From NCBI GenBank assembly GCA_016707785.1, contig JADJGZ010000001.1, forward strand, positions 62,001 through 126,000: a stretch of DNA of 64,000 bases, given 5' to 3'. Under the pieces are notes generated by a model. It saw only the letters and a list, made by a program, of their open reading frames with translations, made no database searches and was not told the DNA's origin. The stretch's first letter is position 1, and every line of letters begins with the position of its first letter. Below are positions 9,791-18,958 of the stretch, piece after piece. The position numbers were made by a program, and so were the translations under genes. Source of the stretch: Bacteroidales bacterium (GTDB taxonomy: Bacteria; Bacteroidota; Bacteroidia; Bacteroidales; UBA4417).

Positions 9791-11301
9791 TTATTTAACG
9801 GTTCTTAAGAGTTTATTCCAGCGGATCTTGCCATTGAAAAGAGATTTGTTTGAGTCGAGCGACAACCAGACAAATACAGCTTTCCCGACAATATGATCGG
9901 ATGGCACAAATCCCCAGAAACGGCTATCAGCAGAATTATGCCTGTTATCACCCATCATCCAGTAGTAATCCAATTTGAAGGTGTAACTGCTGGCTTCTTT
10001 GTCATTGATAAATATTTTATCACCTTTCACTTCCACCTTATTCAGTTCATAGGCTTCAATTATCCTATGGTATAAAGGAAGAGTGTGAAGGTTCAAGGGT
10101 ACAGTTTCTCCTGCTTTAGGTATATGAAGTGGCCCGAAATTGTCAATATTCCATGCATAAGTCGAATCAAAGGGGAAAATATAAAGCTACCAGTAACCCT
10201 TGGGTTGAATGTATTTTTCGACTGAAAGTACACTACTGATTTCTTTTACCTTGGCAAGAGACTCTGAAGTGAGTACAAGCAAAAATTCATTTTCAACCCC
10301 TGTTTCTTCAACATCTTCTGTGATATTAAGCTTGTCAAGCACTTTTGGATTGAAATAGGTGCCGTCAGTCTTAATACGATATTTATATTGCGCATTTTCA
10401 GGAAGTTCTGATGCTTTTCCATTGATATAGACTACCTGGTCTTTTATTTCAAGATTATCACCAGGTATACCAATACATCTTTTAATATAGTTTTCCCTTT
10501 TGTCAACCGGACGAGCGACAATATCACCAAAGTTGTACTTATCATTCCATACTCTTTCACGCCCCAATTCCCTGACCAGGCCATAATAACTCTGGTTTTG
10601 AACTTTAAGTGAAACAGTATCACCATCAGGATAATTGAAAACTACTACATCATTATTCTTGATAGAAGTAAAGCCCGGGAAGCGGTAAAAGGCCATTTGA
10701 TCCATTCTACATAAGATTTGGTATATTTAGTCAATGGCATAGTATGATGAACAAAGGGAAAAGCCAGGGGAGTCGTGGGAATTTTTGGGCCATAACTAAG
10801 TTTACTGACAAACAGGTAATCGCCAACAAGCAATGATTTCTCCATGGAAGAAGTCGGAATAACATAAGCCTCTACCATAAATATCCTGATAATGGAAGCA
10901 GCGACAACTGCAAAAATGATCGCGTCAATCCATTCCCTTGTAACTGACTTCTTATATTTTGGCAGGAGGGAGGGTTCTGTATATGTTTCTGAAGATGCCA
11001 ACCCGATCCAGGGAAGGTATGCATAAGGAAAAATAACAGCCAGCGCCTGTTCACCTAATGAATTCTTTTTGTAACACTTCACCGTTTCAACAATCATAAG
11101 CATGATCATGAAGATGTTAATGAAGGGGACAAACATTAAAGCAAACCACCACCATTTTTTTCCAATGATTTCTATCCACACATAATAGTTGTAAACGGGT
11201 ACCAATGCTTGCCATGAAGGTTTTCCGGCGTCCTTGAATATCCAGAAAAGCAATATTGGAAACAATAAGATGAAGATGAGTATGATTGTCATGAGATCCA
11301 T
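9791..11301 (-). CDS. lepB: Signal peptidase I LepB, frame shift near 10697 and in-frame stop at 10187
   Basis: The membrane serine protease that removes signal peptides from Sec and Tat exports. The N-terminal part has two hydrophobic helices plus a TM anchor (AIIFAVVAASIIRIFMVEAY) running into the nucleophile Ser box IPTSSMEKSLLVGDY. The general-base Lys lies in YIKRCIGIPGDNLEI, and the late boxes in MMGDNRHNSADSRFWGFVP. The frame shifts at a TTT run at 10696-10698: one more base (ATC AAA ATG) joins VEWIK to MAFYRFPGF. A TAG at 10187-10189 lies in frame between GYW and IFPFDSTYAWN. The full length, about 500 residues, fits the long Bacteroidota form. It follows dapB, DUF5683, parB and parA in a conserved order. 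Confidence 0.9.
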
Positions 11302-11518
11302 AAGGCGGTAAGGTTTATTGGATATTTTCTAAATGGTATTCAATTTAATTTTCAATTTCGGAAAAATCAATTTGACAGGTATGATGATTCGTGTGTAAAA
11401 TTTGCAAGCCTGATTCCTAAACTGTTTTTTTTAGGGTACAAATATCATGTAATCGTTTGGATTATGATCAGTTGCGTTCGTTAATTAGTGTTAATAGTCA
11501 AGAATGCAGGTAGTTGCT

Positions 11519-12238
11519 TTAAACATTGATCTTAAGCAAATCCTTCATGCTAAAAATACCATGCTTTCCAACCATAAATTCTGCAGCAAGTATTGCACCC
11601 TGGGCAAAACCTATCCTGTTTTTTGCCTCATGCCTGATACTGATTGTATCATTGGTTGATTGCCATTGAACCAGGTGGGTTCCGGGGACATCACCTTCCC
11701 GGATAGCAGTGACAGGAATTTCGCCGGCTGATGAAGGCCCAAGTTTCCATGAGTGATAACGTTTGTTTGCTGAAATGATATCCTGAGCAATCGATATAGC
11801 AGTTCCGCTGGGAGCATCTTTCTTCCTTGTATGATGAATTTCAGTAATTTCAGGGGTATATGAATCCTGAGATTGGAGTAAGGAGGCAAGTTTTCGGTTG
11901 ATTTCAAAGAATATATTGACACCGATGCTGAAGTTAGATGCATAGAATAATGCTGCATTTTCCCTGGTACAGGCAGCCGAAACTTCATCAATTTGGGAAT
12001 GCCAGCCTGTTGTTCCGGTAACAACCGGGATTCCAGACTTGAAGCATTTATTCAGATTGTCGAGAACGACAGAGGGAGTGGTGAATTCAACAGCAACATC
12101 GCAATCATGCAGGCGCTTTCCTTCAGTTTCCCAGTCCTGTTCATTATCAATAATCACAGTTATCTCATGATTTCGCTGGAGGGCAATTTTTTCAATTTCC
12201 CTGCCCATTGTTCCATAACCAATGATGGCTAATTTCAT
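11519..12238 (-). CDS. dapB: 4-hydroxy-tetrahydrodipicolinate reductase
   Basis: Reduces 4-hydroxy-tetrahydrodipicolinate with NAD(P)H in the lysine/diaminopimelate pathway, so it supplies peptidoglycan precursors in the cytosol. The 239-residue protein has the nucleotide loop GYGTMGREI at the N-terminus, VVTGTTGW in the middle, and the catalytic HHTRKKDAPSGTA loop with its His pair and Lys. It ends with the family-typical FAQGAILAAEF. The length is at the short end, which is usual for Bacteroidota. It lies 13 nt after the DUF5683 gene on the same strand and 217 nt before lepB. Confidence 0.95.
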   Translation of the reverse strand: MKLAIIGYGTMGREIEKIALQRNHEITVIIDNEQDWETEGKRLHDCDVAVEFTTPSVVLDNLNKCFKSGIPVVTGTTGWHSQIDEVSAACTRENAALFYASNFSIGVNIFFEINRKLASLLQSQDSYTPEITEIHHTRKKDAPSGTAISIAQDIISANKRYHSWKLGPSSAGEIPVTAIREGDVPGTHLVQWQSTNDTISIRHEAKNRIGFAQGAILAAEFMVGKHGIFSMKDLLKINV

Positions 12239-12251
12239 TTTACTGATCCTT

Positions 12252-12965
12252 TTAAAATTTAAAGGTAAGCATCAACCCGGCTCCTTGTTTATATAAAGGA
12301 GAAGGTGGTGTGATCCAGGGATTGAGATTCATGGACAAATCATCACTTATATTATAGTCAAAGAAGTGAGCGTCCACTGTAGCATCAACAACGGTAAGTA
12401 TATACCATACACCTGTTACGATATAGGATACTTCAAGGTTTCTCCGGTAATACTCCCTTCCGACCAGCAATTGATCTTTGGAATATCTCAGCGAAAGATC
12501 ATTGGGTGGAGTAACAGGCTGTGGCATGGGCATAAACCGCGAAGGGTTTTCCACGTATGCAGTTGATAATTCAAGTGTTGTGGGATTATTAGTAGCTGAA
12601 GCTGATGTATAAGCATATGCATCCCTGAACAGCCTGTAGTTTTTCGTGTTAAAAGAGATGAAATATGCCATAGTGCCAAACCCGGCATAAACAATAGGTA
12701 TCTTCCAGTATTTGTGGTTATAGGCCTGTCCCAGTCCAGGCAGTATCATGGCATAGTAAGTCGCTTTCTTTGGAGAATGTACCTTGATTCCGGAAGTGTC
12801 CGGCAAGTTTTTCAACCTAACGGTATCTTGTGCAATGGCTTTATTGGATTGCTGATTTAATCCAAACATGAAAACAAGAGCTAAAAGGATGGGTATGCCT
12901 TGCTGTAAGGATGGTCTGCAAAGAAACAGACGAATAAACGTTTTATGGATGAACCTGAATATCAC
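12252..12965 (-). CDS. DUF5683 membrane protein
   Basis: A 237-residue protein with an N-terminal signal or anchor segment (IPILLALVFMFGL) and a DUF5683 core: KKATYYAMILPGLGQAYNHK, then IPIVYAGFGTMAYFISFNTKNY. The latter contains one or two membrane helices, followed by a long polar loop and a last helix (VSYIVTGVWYILTVVDATVDAHF). The family is nearly limited to Bacteroidota and sits between parB and dapB, as it does here, but no function is established. It begins 3 nt after parB and ends 13 nt before dapB, so it is in the same operon. Confidence 0.85.
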   Translation of the reverse strand: MIFRFIHKTFIRLFLCRPSLQQGIPILLALVFMFGLNQQSNKAIAQDTVRLKNLPDTSGIKVHSPKKATYYAMILPGLGQAYNHKYWKIPIVYAGFGTMAYFISFNTKNYRLFRDAYAYTSASATNNPTTLELSTAYVENPSRFMPMPQPVTPPNDLSLRYSKDQLLVGREYYRRNLEVSYIVTGVWYILTVVDATVDAHFFDYNISDDLSMNLNPWITPPSPLYKQGAGLMLTFKF

Positions 12966-12968
12966 AGA

Positions 12969-13862
12969 TTATTCTATGCCGATTGCTGACAATATCTTTT
13001 CGAGGTCAGTATCCGACTTAAACTGGATCATAAGGGTGCCTTTTCCTTTAGGGCCGCGTTTAAGCTCTACTTTTGCATTTAATTTCGACTGAAGGGAAGC
13101 CCGTTTCGTTTCCAATATATCCGGAATTTGCTGAGGCTGAGCTTTAGTACGGGGAACTGGAATCTCGTCGATTTGTTGAACTAGTTTCTCAGCTTCTCTG
13201 ACAGATAATCCTTCCTTTATGATTCGGCGGGATATATTAAGCTGGTAATCAGGTTTTTCAACATTGATCAGTGAACGGGCATGACCCATTGTAAGTGTGC
13301 CATCCCTGAGGGCAGCCTGAATTTCAGCAGGTAGTTTAAGCAGGCGGATATAATTGGAGATGGTAGTCCTGTTTTTCCCTACCCTTTTACTTAATTCATC
13401 CTGGGTGAGGTCACATTCTTCAAGAAGGCGATTATAGCTGATGGCAATCTCAAGGGCATTCAGGCTTTCGCGTTGAATGTTTTCTATCAATGCCCATTCA
13501 AGCATTTGCTCATCATTGGCAACCCTGATATAAGCAGGAACATGGCTTAAGCCAGCAAGTTTGGACGCCCTGAGACGTCTTTCACCTGAAATGAGCTGAT
13601 ATTTATCATAGCCCATTTTCCTGACAGTGATCGGTTGAATAATGCCTTGTTCTGCAATGGAATCGGCCAGTTCCTTCAATGAACTCTCATCAAACTCTTC
13701 CCTGGGTTGAAAAGGATTGTTGTCAATATTATCAATAGGAATATTGGCAATAGCCCCGGCTACATAAGAACCGGAAATATCCCTGGAAGTGATATCTGTT
13801 TCCGGACTTTCCAATATGGCATTGAGGCCACGCCCTAAGGCACGCTTCTTTAGGTTTGTCAT
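12969..13862 (-). CDS. parB: Chromosome partitioning protein ParB
   Basis: The centromere-binding CTPase that spreads from parS and loads condensin. The 297 residues show the N-terminal box NPFQPREEFDESSLKELADS, the CTP/arginine patch GERRLRASKLAGL, a HTH region (LTQDELSKRVGKNRTTISNY), then LRDGTLTMGHARSLI, and a C-terminal dimerisation tail. It starts 2 nt after parA. No consensus parS 16-mer was recognised in this window, although I could not search exhaustively. Confidence 0.95.
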   Translation of the reverse strand: MTNLKKRALGRGLNAILESPETDITSRDISGSYVAGAIANIPIDNIDNNPFQPREEFDESSLKELADSIAEQGIIQPITVRKMGYDKYQLISGERRLRASKLAGLSHVPAYIRVANDEQMLEWALIENIQRESLNALEIAISYNRLLEECDLTQDELSKRVGKNRTTISNYIRLLKLPAEIQAALRDGTLTMGHARSLINVEKPDYQLNISRRIIKEGLSVREAEKLVQQIDEIPVPRTKAQPQQIPDILETKRASLQSKLNAKVELKRGPKGKGTLMIQFKSDTDLEKILSAIGIE

Positions 13863-13864
13863 GA

Positions 13865-14671
13865 TTAATCCACCTTAATTTCTTTGTCTTCCTGCTTTAA
13901 AATGGTCAAATTGTTCTTCTGCAGGATTTCGCGGGCCAGGTTGAGATAATTGATAGCTCCTGTGCTTGCAGCATCATGCATAAGTATGGTCTGACCAAAA
14001 CTGGGTGCTTCACCCAATCGGGTATTTCTATATATTATGGTTTCAAAAACCATATCCTGGAAATGCGTTTTTACCTCTTCCACCACCTGGTTTGAAAGGC
14101 GTAATCTTGAATCATACATGGTAAGCAGAATGCCTTCAAAGTCGAGATCAGGATTCAATCTTGCTTGTACAATCTTGATAGTATTCAGCAATTTGCCCAA
14201 TCCTTCAAGGGCAAAATATTCACATTGAACGGGAATGATTACAGAATCAGCTGCTACCAGGGCATTAACTGTAACAAGACCAAGAGAAGGAGAGCAGTCG
14301 ATGATAATAAACTCATAATCATCTTTCAGCTTCTCCAACACCTTCTTCATCATCTTCTCCCTGTTCGGCATATTGATCATCTCGATTTCAGCTCCAACCA
14401 GGTCAATATGGGCAGGCAATAAGTCGAGATTCGGAGTTTCTGTATTCAGAATGATGTTTCGTGCATCTACATCATCAACGATACATTCGTAAATGCTGGT
14501 CTTTATGGTTTTAGGATCAAAGCCAACCCCGGAAGTAGCATTTGCCTGGGGATCAGCATCAATGATAAGTGTCTTTCTTTCTAATACTGCAAATGCTGCA
14601 CCCAGATTGATGGCTGTGGTAGTTTTACCTACACCACCTTTCTGGTTTGCTATAGTAATTACTTTACCCAT
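13865..14671 (-). CDS. parA: Chromosome partitioning ATPase ParA/Soj
   Basis: The deviant Walker A ATPase that partners ParB. The 268 residues start with the P-loop ANQKGGVGKTTTAINLG, have a signature Lys in that loop, an A' motif TLIIDADPQANATSGVG, and Walker B EFIIIDCSPSLG. These make it a member of the Soj class rather than MinD. It is the first gene of the minus-strand parA-parB-DUF5683-dapB-lepB run; the 213-nt gap upstream should hold the promoter, but no clean TAnnTTTG box was found in it. Confidence 0.95.
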   Translation of the reverse strand: MGKVITIANQKGGVGKTTTAINLGAAFAVLERKTLIIDADPQANATSGVGFDPKTIKTSIYECIVDDVDARNIILNTETPNLDLLPAHIDLVGAEIEMINMPNREKMMKKVLEKLKDDYEFIIIDCSPSLGLVTVNALVAADSVIIPVQCEYFALEGLGKLLNTIKIVQARLNPDLDFEGILLTMYDSRLRLSNQVVEEVKTHFQDMVFETIIYRNTRLGEAPSFGQTILMHDAASTGAINYLNLAREILQKNNLTILKQEDKEIKVD

Positions 14672-14884
14672 CCGATGTATGTTTTCTATTCAGTGTGTAG
14701 CCCTGGGGCATTATTTTTCCGATCTACTCAAGTACAAATGATTATCAGTTGCAATCAATTGCAACTTTTTCAATGGGTTTGCAAAAATACAATAAAGGCA
14801 GAATGAAATCCTGACCGTGTTGATAAGTTTTCGATCAGGTGATTCAAAGAAATCTAAGGCCAGTTATTTATTTCTGATCCGGGG

Positions 14885-15223
14885 TCAGACTTTATCCAGG
14901 TCATCAAAATCAACATCTACACGACTGCTCCTTGTTTCAGGGTATTCCCGTTCAGGAGGAATTACACCCGTCTCAATAAAGGAAATCACATCGCTTAGGC
15001 CATTTTTGAATTTTTCGAAATCCTCCTTGTATAAAAAAAGTTTATGCTTCTCATAGAAGAATTTCCCCTGGGCATTGTCAAATCGCCGCTTGCTTTCAGT
15101 AATGGTGATATAAAACTGATCTGCCCTGGTTTGTTTAACATCAAAAAAATACGTGCGTTTCCCTGCCTTCACAGCCCTCGAGAATACGTCCTCCCTGTTC
15201 TCCTGGTGGTCGAAGTCTTCCAT
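14885..15223 (-). CDS. DUF3276 PUR-family nucleic-acid binding protein
   Basis: A 112-residue protein of the PUR (PurA-like) fold, with KRTYFFDVKQTRADQFYI, TITESKRR and HKLFLYKEDFEKFKNGL. In structures of bacterial relatives this fold binds single-stranded purine-rich DNA or RNA. The tail is acidic (VDVDFDDLDKV). It is a single-gene unit with its own promoter at 15268-15297 and is divergent from nusB. A regulatory role in RNA or DNA metabolism is likely, but no target is known. Confidence 0.85.
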   Translation of the reverse strand: MEDFDHQENREDVFSRAVKAGKRTYFFDVKQTRADQFYITITESKRRFDNAQGKFFYEKHKLFLYKEDFEKFKNGLSDVISFIETGVIPPEREYPETRSSRVDVDFDDLDKV

Positions 15224-15267
15224 TTTCGAAATAGGTATAGTTATAGATTGTTTTGGTACAATTAACG

Positions 15268-15297
15268 CAAATTTATAAAGATTATTTTATTCTCAAA
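15268..15297 (-). promoter_or_regulatory. Bacteroidota promoter of the DUF3276 gene
   Basis: On the minus strand a TTTG (-33, 15294-15297), an 18-nt spacer and TAAATTTG (-7, 15268-15275) match the Bacteroidota primary sigma consensus almost exactly. The start codon lies 45 nt downstream at 15223. It is the best-formed promoter that I can see in the window. Confidence 0.7.
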
Positions 15298-15475
15298 GCA
15301 GTTAATCTATTCTCAAATTATTAAATTTTTATTGACTTAAATTCTTTTCAGATATTGATCTCATATATCATCAAAGTATATGATAATGAGGCGATTTAAA
15401 GGTTCTGTAAAAATCAATGACTTTTTAAATTTTCTTCAGAAGTTTTGAATCATATGGTTATTTCGTGAAAACCTG

Positions 15476-15483
15476 TACTTTTG
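15476..15483 (+). promoter_or_regulatory. Bacteroidota -7 element (TACTTTTG) upstream of nusB
   Basis: TACTTTTG matches the TAnnTTTG consensus and lies 31 nt before the nusB start, so the 5' leader would be about 25 nt. The -33 box is not clear. Confidence 0.55.
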
Positions 15484-15514
15484 CACTTTCATTTACTAAA
15501 GTTCATTCACATCT

Positions 15515-16477
15515 ATGTTAAGCAGAAGGTTTCTCAGGATCAAGGTGATGCAGGCGGTTTATGCTTTTCTCCAGGACGGCCCTGAAGATATCAACGTAGG
15601 AGAGAAGCATCTCCTTAACAGTCTCGATAAACTTTACGAGCTATTTATTTATCAATTGTCTTTCCTTGCTGAATTGTCAGAATTCGCGGCAAAAAGATTA
15701 GAAGACAACAAACTGAAATACCTTCCGACAGCAGAAGACCTGGATCCCAATACCCGTTTTATTGAAAACAGCTTTATTCAGCAGTTGACTAACAACCGTG
15801 AATACAAGAAGCGTTACAACTCCTATAAGATCAATTGGATCGATGAGGAAGAGATTGTCAGGAAATGCTATAACCAGTTGAAGGAACTCCCTGAATATAT
15901 TGCTTATATGGCAGCTGAAACTTCCAGTTACCAGTTGGATAAGCAAATCGTTGAAGATATTTTCCTCAAACTGATTGCAGAATCAGAATTGCTACAAAGC
16001 TTCTACGAAGAGAAAAACCTTTACTGGTCTGATGATTTTGATATTTCTCTCACTATGGTCCTGAAAACGATCAAAGGATACAAAGTGGAATGGGACGAAT
16101 TCAAGGCTCTGCCCACTTTACTGAAGGACCAGGATGATCCGGGCGGGAGTGAGGATCTTACCTTTGTGAAGCAGTTGTATCGGAAATCTATTCTTCATGA
16201 TGAGGAATTTACCGGGGTGATCTCTCAATATGCCGATAACTGGGATGTTGATCGTATTGCATTGATGGATACCATCCTTATAAAACTGGCACTCACTGAA
16301 TTCATCGATTTCCCGTTTATTCCTGTTAAAGTTACCATGAATGAATATATCGAGATATCCAAAGGTTTCAGTACACCGAAAAGTAAGGTATTTATTAACG
16401 GGATCCTCGATAAACTGATTGTTGACTTCAAGCAGAATGGCAGGATAAAAAAGACCGGCCGCGGATTATTAGAATAA
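15515..16477 (+). CDS. nusB: Transcription antitermination factor NusB (long Bacteroidota form)
   Basis: NusB joins NusE on boxA RNA in rRNA antitermination. At 320 residues it is about twice the usual length. It starts with LSRRFLRIKVMQAVYAFLQ, the family's first helix, here followed by a long inserted helical region up to about residue 215, and the classical core lies at the C-terminus: NWDVDRIALMDTILIKLAL, IPVKVTMNEYIEISKGFS and SKVFINGILDKL. This layout is typical of Bacteroidota. It leads a plus-strand run of DUF1573, yajC, ybbR and coaE, with a GNAT gene in between. Confidence 0.93.
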   Translation: MLSRRFLRIKVMQAVYAFLQDGPEDINVGEKHLLNSLDKLYELFIYQLSFLAELSEFAAKRLEDNKLKYLPTAEDLDPNTRFIENSFIQQLTNNREYKKRYNSYKINWIDEEEIVRKCYNQLKELPEYIAYMAAETSSYQLDKQIVEDIFLKLIAESELLQSFYEEKNLYWSDDFDISLTMVLKTIKGYKVEWDEFKALPTLLKDQDDPGGSEDLTFVKQLYRKSILHDEEFTGVISQYADNWDVDRIALMDTILIKLALTEFIDFPFIPVKVTMNEYIEISKGFSTPKSKVFINGILDKLIVDFKQNGRIKKTGRGLLE

Positions 16478-16523
16478 TCTTGTGATCTGGGATTTTAATT
16501 TTTGCAGATAAATACTCCTTCAA

Positions 16524-16955
16524 ATGAAAATGATCTTTCGTGATTTTTCTCCCGGAGATTTCGAACAGGTTAATACTCTCTGGAGCCACATCGGTCTTGG
16601 AGGCGTGCATCGCGGAGATACACCGGAGGTGATTTGCAGGACACTGGATCATGATGGACGGTTATTATTGATGATTCATCCTGATACAGAAGAGATTATA
16701 GGCACTTCGTGGCTTACTGTTGATTACCGCAGGACTTACCTTCATCATTTTGGGATTGCAAAAGCCTGGCAGGGGCAAAAACTCTCAAATCAATTATTGG
16801 AAGAAACGCTGATAATAGCGCGGAAGATAGGATACCAGCTTAAACTTGAAGTTCATGTTACCAATCTTGCTGCCGTTCATTTGTATAAGAAGTATGGCTT
16901 TCAATACCTGGGTGAATATGATGTATATATTGTCAGGGACGTCCAATCCGTATAG
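16524..16955 (+). CDS. GNAT-family N-acetyltransferase
   Basis: A 143-residue cytosolic acetyltransferase. Motif A for acetyl-CoA binding is present but loose (FGIAKAWQGQKLSNQLLEE), preceded by the strand IIGTSWLTVDYRR, and the C-terminal motif B reads LAAVHLYKKYGFQYLGEYDVYI. The substrate cannot be told from sequence. It starts 47 nt after nusB and separates nusB from DUF1573, which are more often adjacent, so it may be a later insertion into the cluster. Confidence 0.85.
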   Translation: MKMIFRDFSPGDFEQVNTLWSHIGLGGVHRGDTPEVICRTLDHDGRLLLMIHPDTEEIIGTSWLTVDYRRTYLHHFGIAKAWQGQKLSNQLLEETLIIARKIGYQLKLEVHVTNLAAVHLYKKYGFQYLGEYDVYIVRDVQSV

Positions 16956-17040
16956 TAACAAATCTATGAGCTTAAGCCCTTTCTGAATGAAGTTAAGCGT
17001 AAAGGAATTCTTAATATGATTCAGTCACAGGATTAATTAA

Positions 17041-17048
17041 TACCTTTG
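17041..17048 (+). promoter_or_regulatory. Bacteroidota -7 element (TACCTTTG) upstream of the DUF1573 gene
   Basis: TACCTTTG fits TAnnTTTG. It favours the ATG at 17069 as start, because a TTG start at 17057 would leave almost no leader. The -33 region is weak. Confidence 0.5.
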
Positions 17049-17068
17049 CAACACAATTGAGGAATGCA

Positions 17069-17536
17069 ATGAAAAGAATTTTGCTTGTCTATTTTCAGGT
17101 TCTCATCCTGCTTATCGGTTTAAGTTCATGTAAATCCGGTGATTCCGGGCAGGACATTCCCGCTGGTGTTGTGAATAATCCGAATACAGCTTCCGGAAAA
17201 GCAGATAAAGATGCTTTGCCTGTGCTAAGCTTCGAAAAAGATTTTCATGATTTCGGTAAACTTCAGACCGGTGAGAAAGTTACCTATTCCTTCAAATTCA
17301 AAAATACCGGTAATTCGATGCTGGTGATTTCAACGGTTACTACCTCATGTGGATGTACGGTTTCTGATTATCCAAAACAACCTATTAAACCGGGTGAAGA
17401 TGGAACTGTAGATGTAAGCTTCGACAGTGAAGGCCGACATGGTATTCAAAATAAATCCATTACTGTTTTCAGTAATACTCAACCGCCTACGACTCAATTA
17501 AGTATCAAGGCTCTTGTTATTGAGCCCGAAGAATAA
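17069..17536 (+). CDS. DUF1573 lipoprotein
   Basis: A 155-residue exported protein. The N-terminus has a lipobox-like end (LLIGLSSC) after a hydrophobic stretch, so the mature protein is probably anchored by a lipid on its Cys. The body is a single ASH/DUF1573 immunoglobulin-like domain: HDFGKLQTGEKVTYSFKFKN, then STVTTSCGCTVSDYPKQPI, with the conserved CGC. The function is unknown. It is common in Bacteroidota and often lies upstream of yajC, as it does here (30 nt). Confidence 0.85.
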   Translation: MKRILLVYFQVLILLIGLSSCKSGDSGQDIPAGVVNNPNTASGKADKDALPVLSFEKDFHDFGKLQTGEKVTYSFKFKNTGNSMLVISTVTTSCGCTVSDYPKQPIKPGEDGTVDVSFDSEGRHGIQNKSITVFSNTQPPTTQLSIKALVIEPEE

Positions 17537-17566
17537 ATGATTAATTCAATTTAACCCAAAACAAAC

Positions 17567-17905
17567 ATGACTTTAGCAAGCGTATTATTGATGGCTCCTC
17601 CAGCTGGACAAAGCGGGGGAGGGGGTATGGCCAGTTCCCTTATTTTCCTGGTACTGATTTTTGTGGTTTTCTACTTTTTCTTTATTCGCCCTCAGGTGAA
17701 AAAACAAAAAGACCAAAAGAAATATCGTGAATCATTGGCAAAAGGCCAGAAGATTATTACAATTGGCGGTATCCACGGAAGAATCGTTGAGTTGCAGGAA
17801 ACTACCTGTACCATTGAAGTAGAAGGTGGAAACAGGCTCAAAATTGAAAAAAGTGCCGTTGCTACAGATGCTCAGGATCAACTTACAGGTGAGCCAGCTA
17901 AATAA
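17567..17905 (+). CDS. yajC: Preprotein translocase subunit YajC
   Basis: A small Sec accessory membrane protein. The 112 residues have a Gly-rich N-terminus, one TM helix (SLIFLVLIFVVFYFFFI) followed by the RPQVKKQKDQKK basic anchor, and the cytosolic ITIGGIHGRIVEL domain. No secD/secF is adjacent in this window. It lies between DUF1573 and ybbR in the same direction. Confidence 0.93.
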   Translation: MTLASVLLMAPPAGQSGGGGMASSLIFLVLIFVVFYFFFIRPQVKKQKDQKKYRESLAKGQKIITIGGIHGRIVELQETTCTIEVEGGNRLKIEKSAVATDAQDQLTGEPAK

Positions 17906-17947
17906 TCCGGACTAAAATTTATCATTTACCTTTCTTAAGGGTGTATT

Positions 17948-18958
17948 ATGGAGATCGATGATCGCCCTGTAATCGGAGATAAAAACCGGGAAGCACAAAA
18001 GCCCCAGAAAAGAAAATTACGGGTGAAGCTTTTGGTCTTCCTGGTTTGCCTTTTCCTGTCAGCAGCTATGTGGGCATTCATTGAGCTGATGAAGGATTAT
18101 ACTACCGATATTGTTTACACGATCACTTTCAAAAATGTTCCTGAAGACCTTCTGCTTGTTAACCAGGAGGATAGCACTATTGCTGTGGGTGTGAACGCCC
18201 AGGGATTTGAGCTACTGGTGGCTCAGTTTATGCATAAAAGAAAAATTATTGAACTGGATCTTTCGGATCTCAGAATCAGGCATGATGAAGAAGGGTACAC
18301 GGCTTTTATTCCGGGTAGCGGATTGTTTGAACAAGTGGGCCGACAATTGGGATATGCAAAATCTATCACCCATGTCAGGCCGGACACACTCTTTTTCCGG
18401 TTTTCCGAAATCTATAAAAAGAGAGTACCTGTCCGTTTAGATGTAGCCTACAACTTAAAAAATCAGTATCAGCTTTACGATTCCATTGAATATAGCCCCA
18501 ATTCAATTATTGTATCCAGTATCAAGGATGTAATTGATACCATAAGGTCTGTGAGAACCGTGCACTTTGAAATGAATAACCTTGACAGTAACCGAAATGT
18601 TACCATTCCTATTCATAGGTCACTGAGGGGGAATATGTTAAGGTATTCCGAAGATTCTGTTACACTTAAAGTGAAGGTGCAAAAATACACTGAAGCTGTT
18701 TTTAATATCCCTGTTACTGTTACCGGTAATATTTTACCTATACGCATATTTCCTGACCAGGTGGAAGTAAGATGCCTGGTCCCTTTGAATGATTATCATG
18801 ATATTGATGCCAGTAGTTTCTCAGCAACAGTAATCGCTTCCCCCAATATGCTTGCTGCAAATAAACGATTACAGGTATTGCTCAACAGGATCCCATATAA
18901 TGTTAAATCCTGTAAGCTCAAACCTGACCAGGTTGAATATATTATCATCGCCAAATGA
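17948..18958 (+). CDS. YbbR-like domain protein
   Basis: A 336-residue protein anchored by one N-terminal TM helix (LLVFLVCLFLSAAMWAFIEL). The exported part consists of tandem YbbR-like domains (for example VPVRLDVAYNLKNQYQLYD and VTIPIHRSL). YbbR relatives such as CdaR bind the diadenylate cyclase CdaA in Firmicutes, but no cyclase gene is next to it here, so the role is open. It overlaps the coaE start by 4 nt (ATGA), which suggests translational coupling. Confidence 0.85.
   Translation: MEIDDRPVIGDKNREAQKPQKRKLRVKLLVFLVCLFLSAAMWAFIELMKDYTTDIVYTITFKNVPEDLLLVNQEDSTIAVGVNAQGFELLVAQFMHKRKIIELDLSDLRIRHDEEGYTAFIPGSGLFEQVGRQLGYAKSITHVRPDTLFFRFSEIYKKRVPVRLDVAYNLKNQYQLYDSIEYSPNSIIVSSIKDVIDTIRSVRTVHFEMNNLDSNRNVTIPIHRSLRGNMLRYSEDSVTLKVKVQKYTEAVFNIPVTVTGNILPIRIFPDQVEVRCLVPLNDYHDIDASSFSATVIASPNMLAANKRLQVLLNRIPYNVKSCKLKPDQVEYIIIAK

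Noticed and set aside
9791..11301. lepB as three separate genes
   Set aside because: The Ser, Lys and late signal peptidase motifs are distributed in order over the pieces, and one base plus one stop codon explain the splits.
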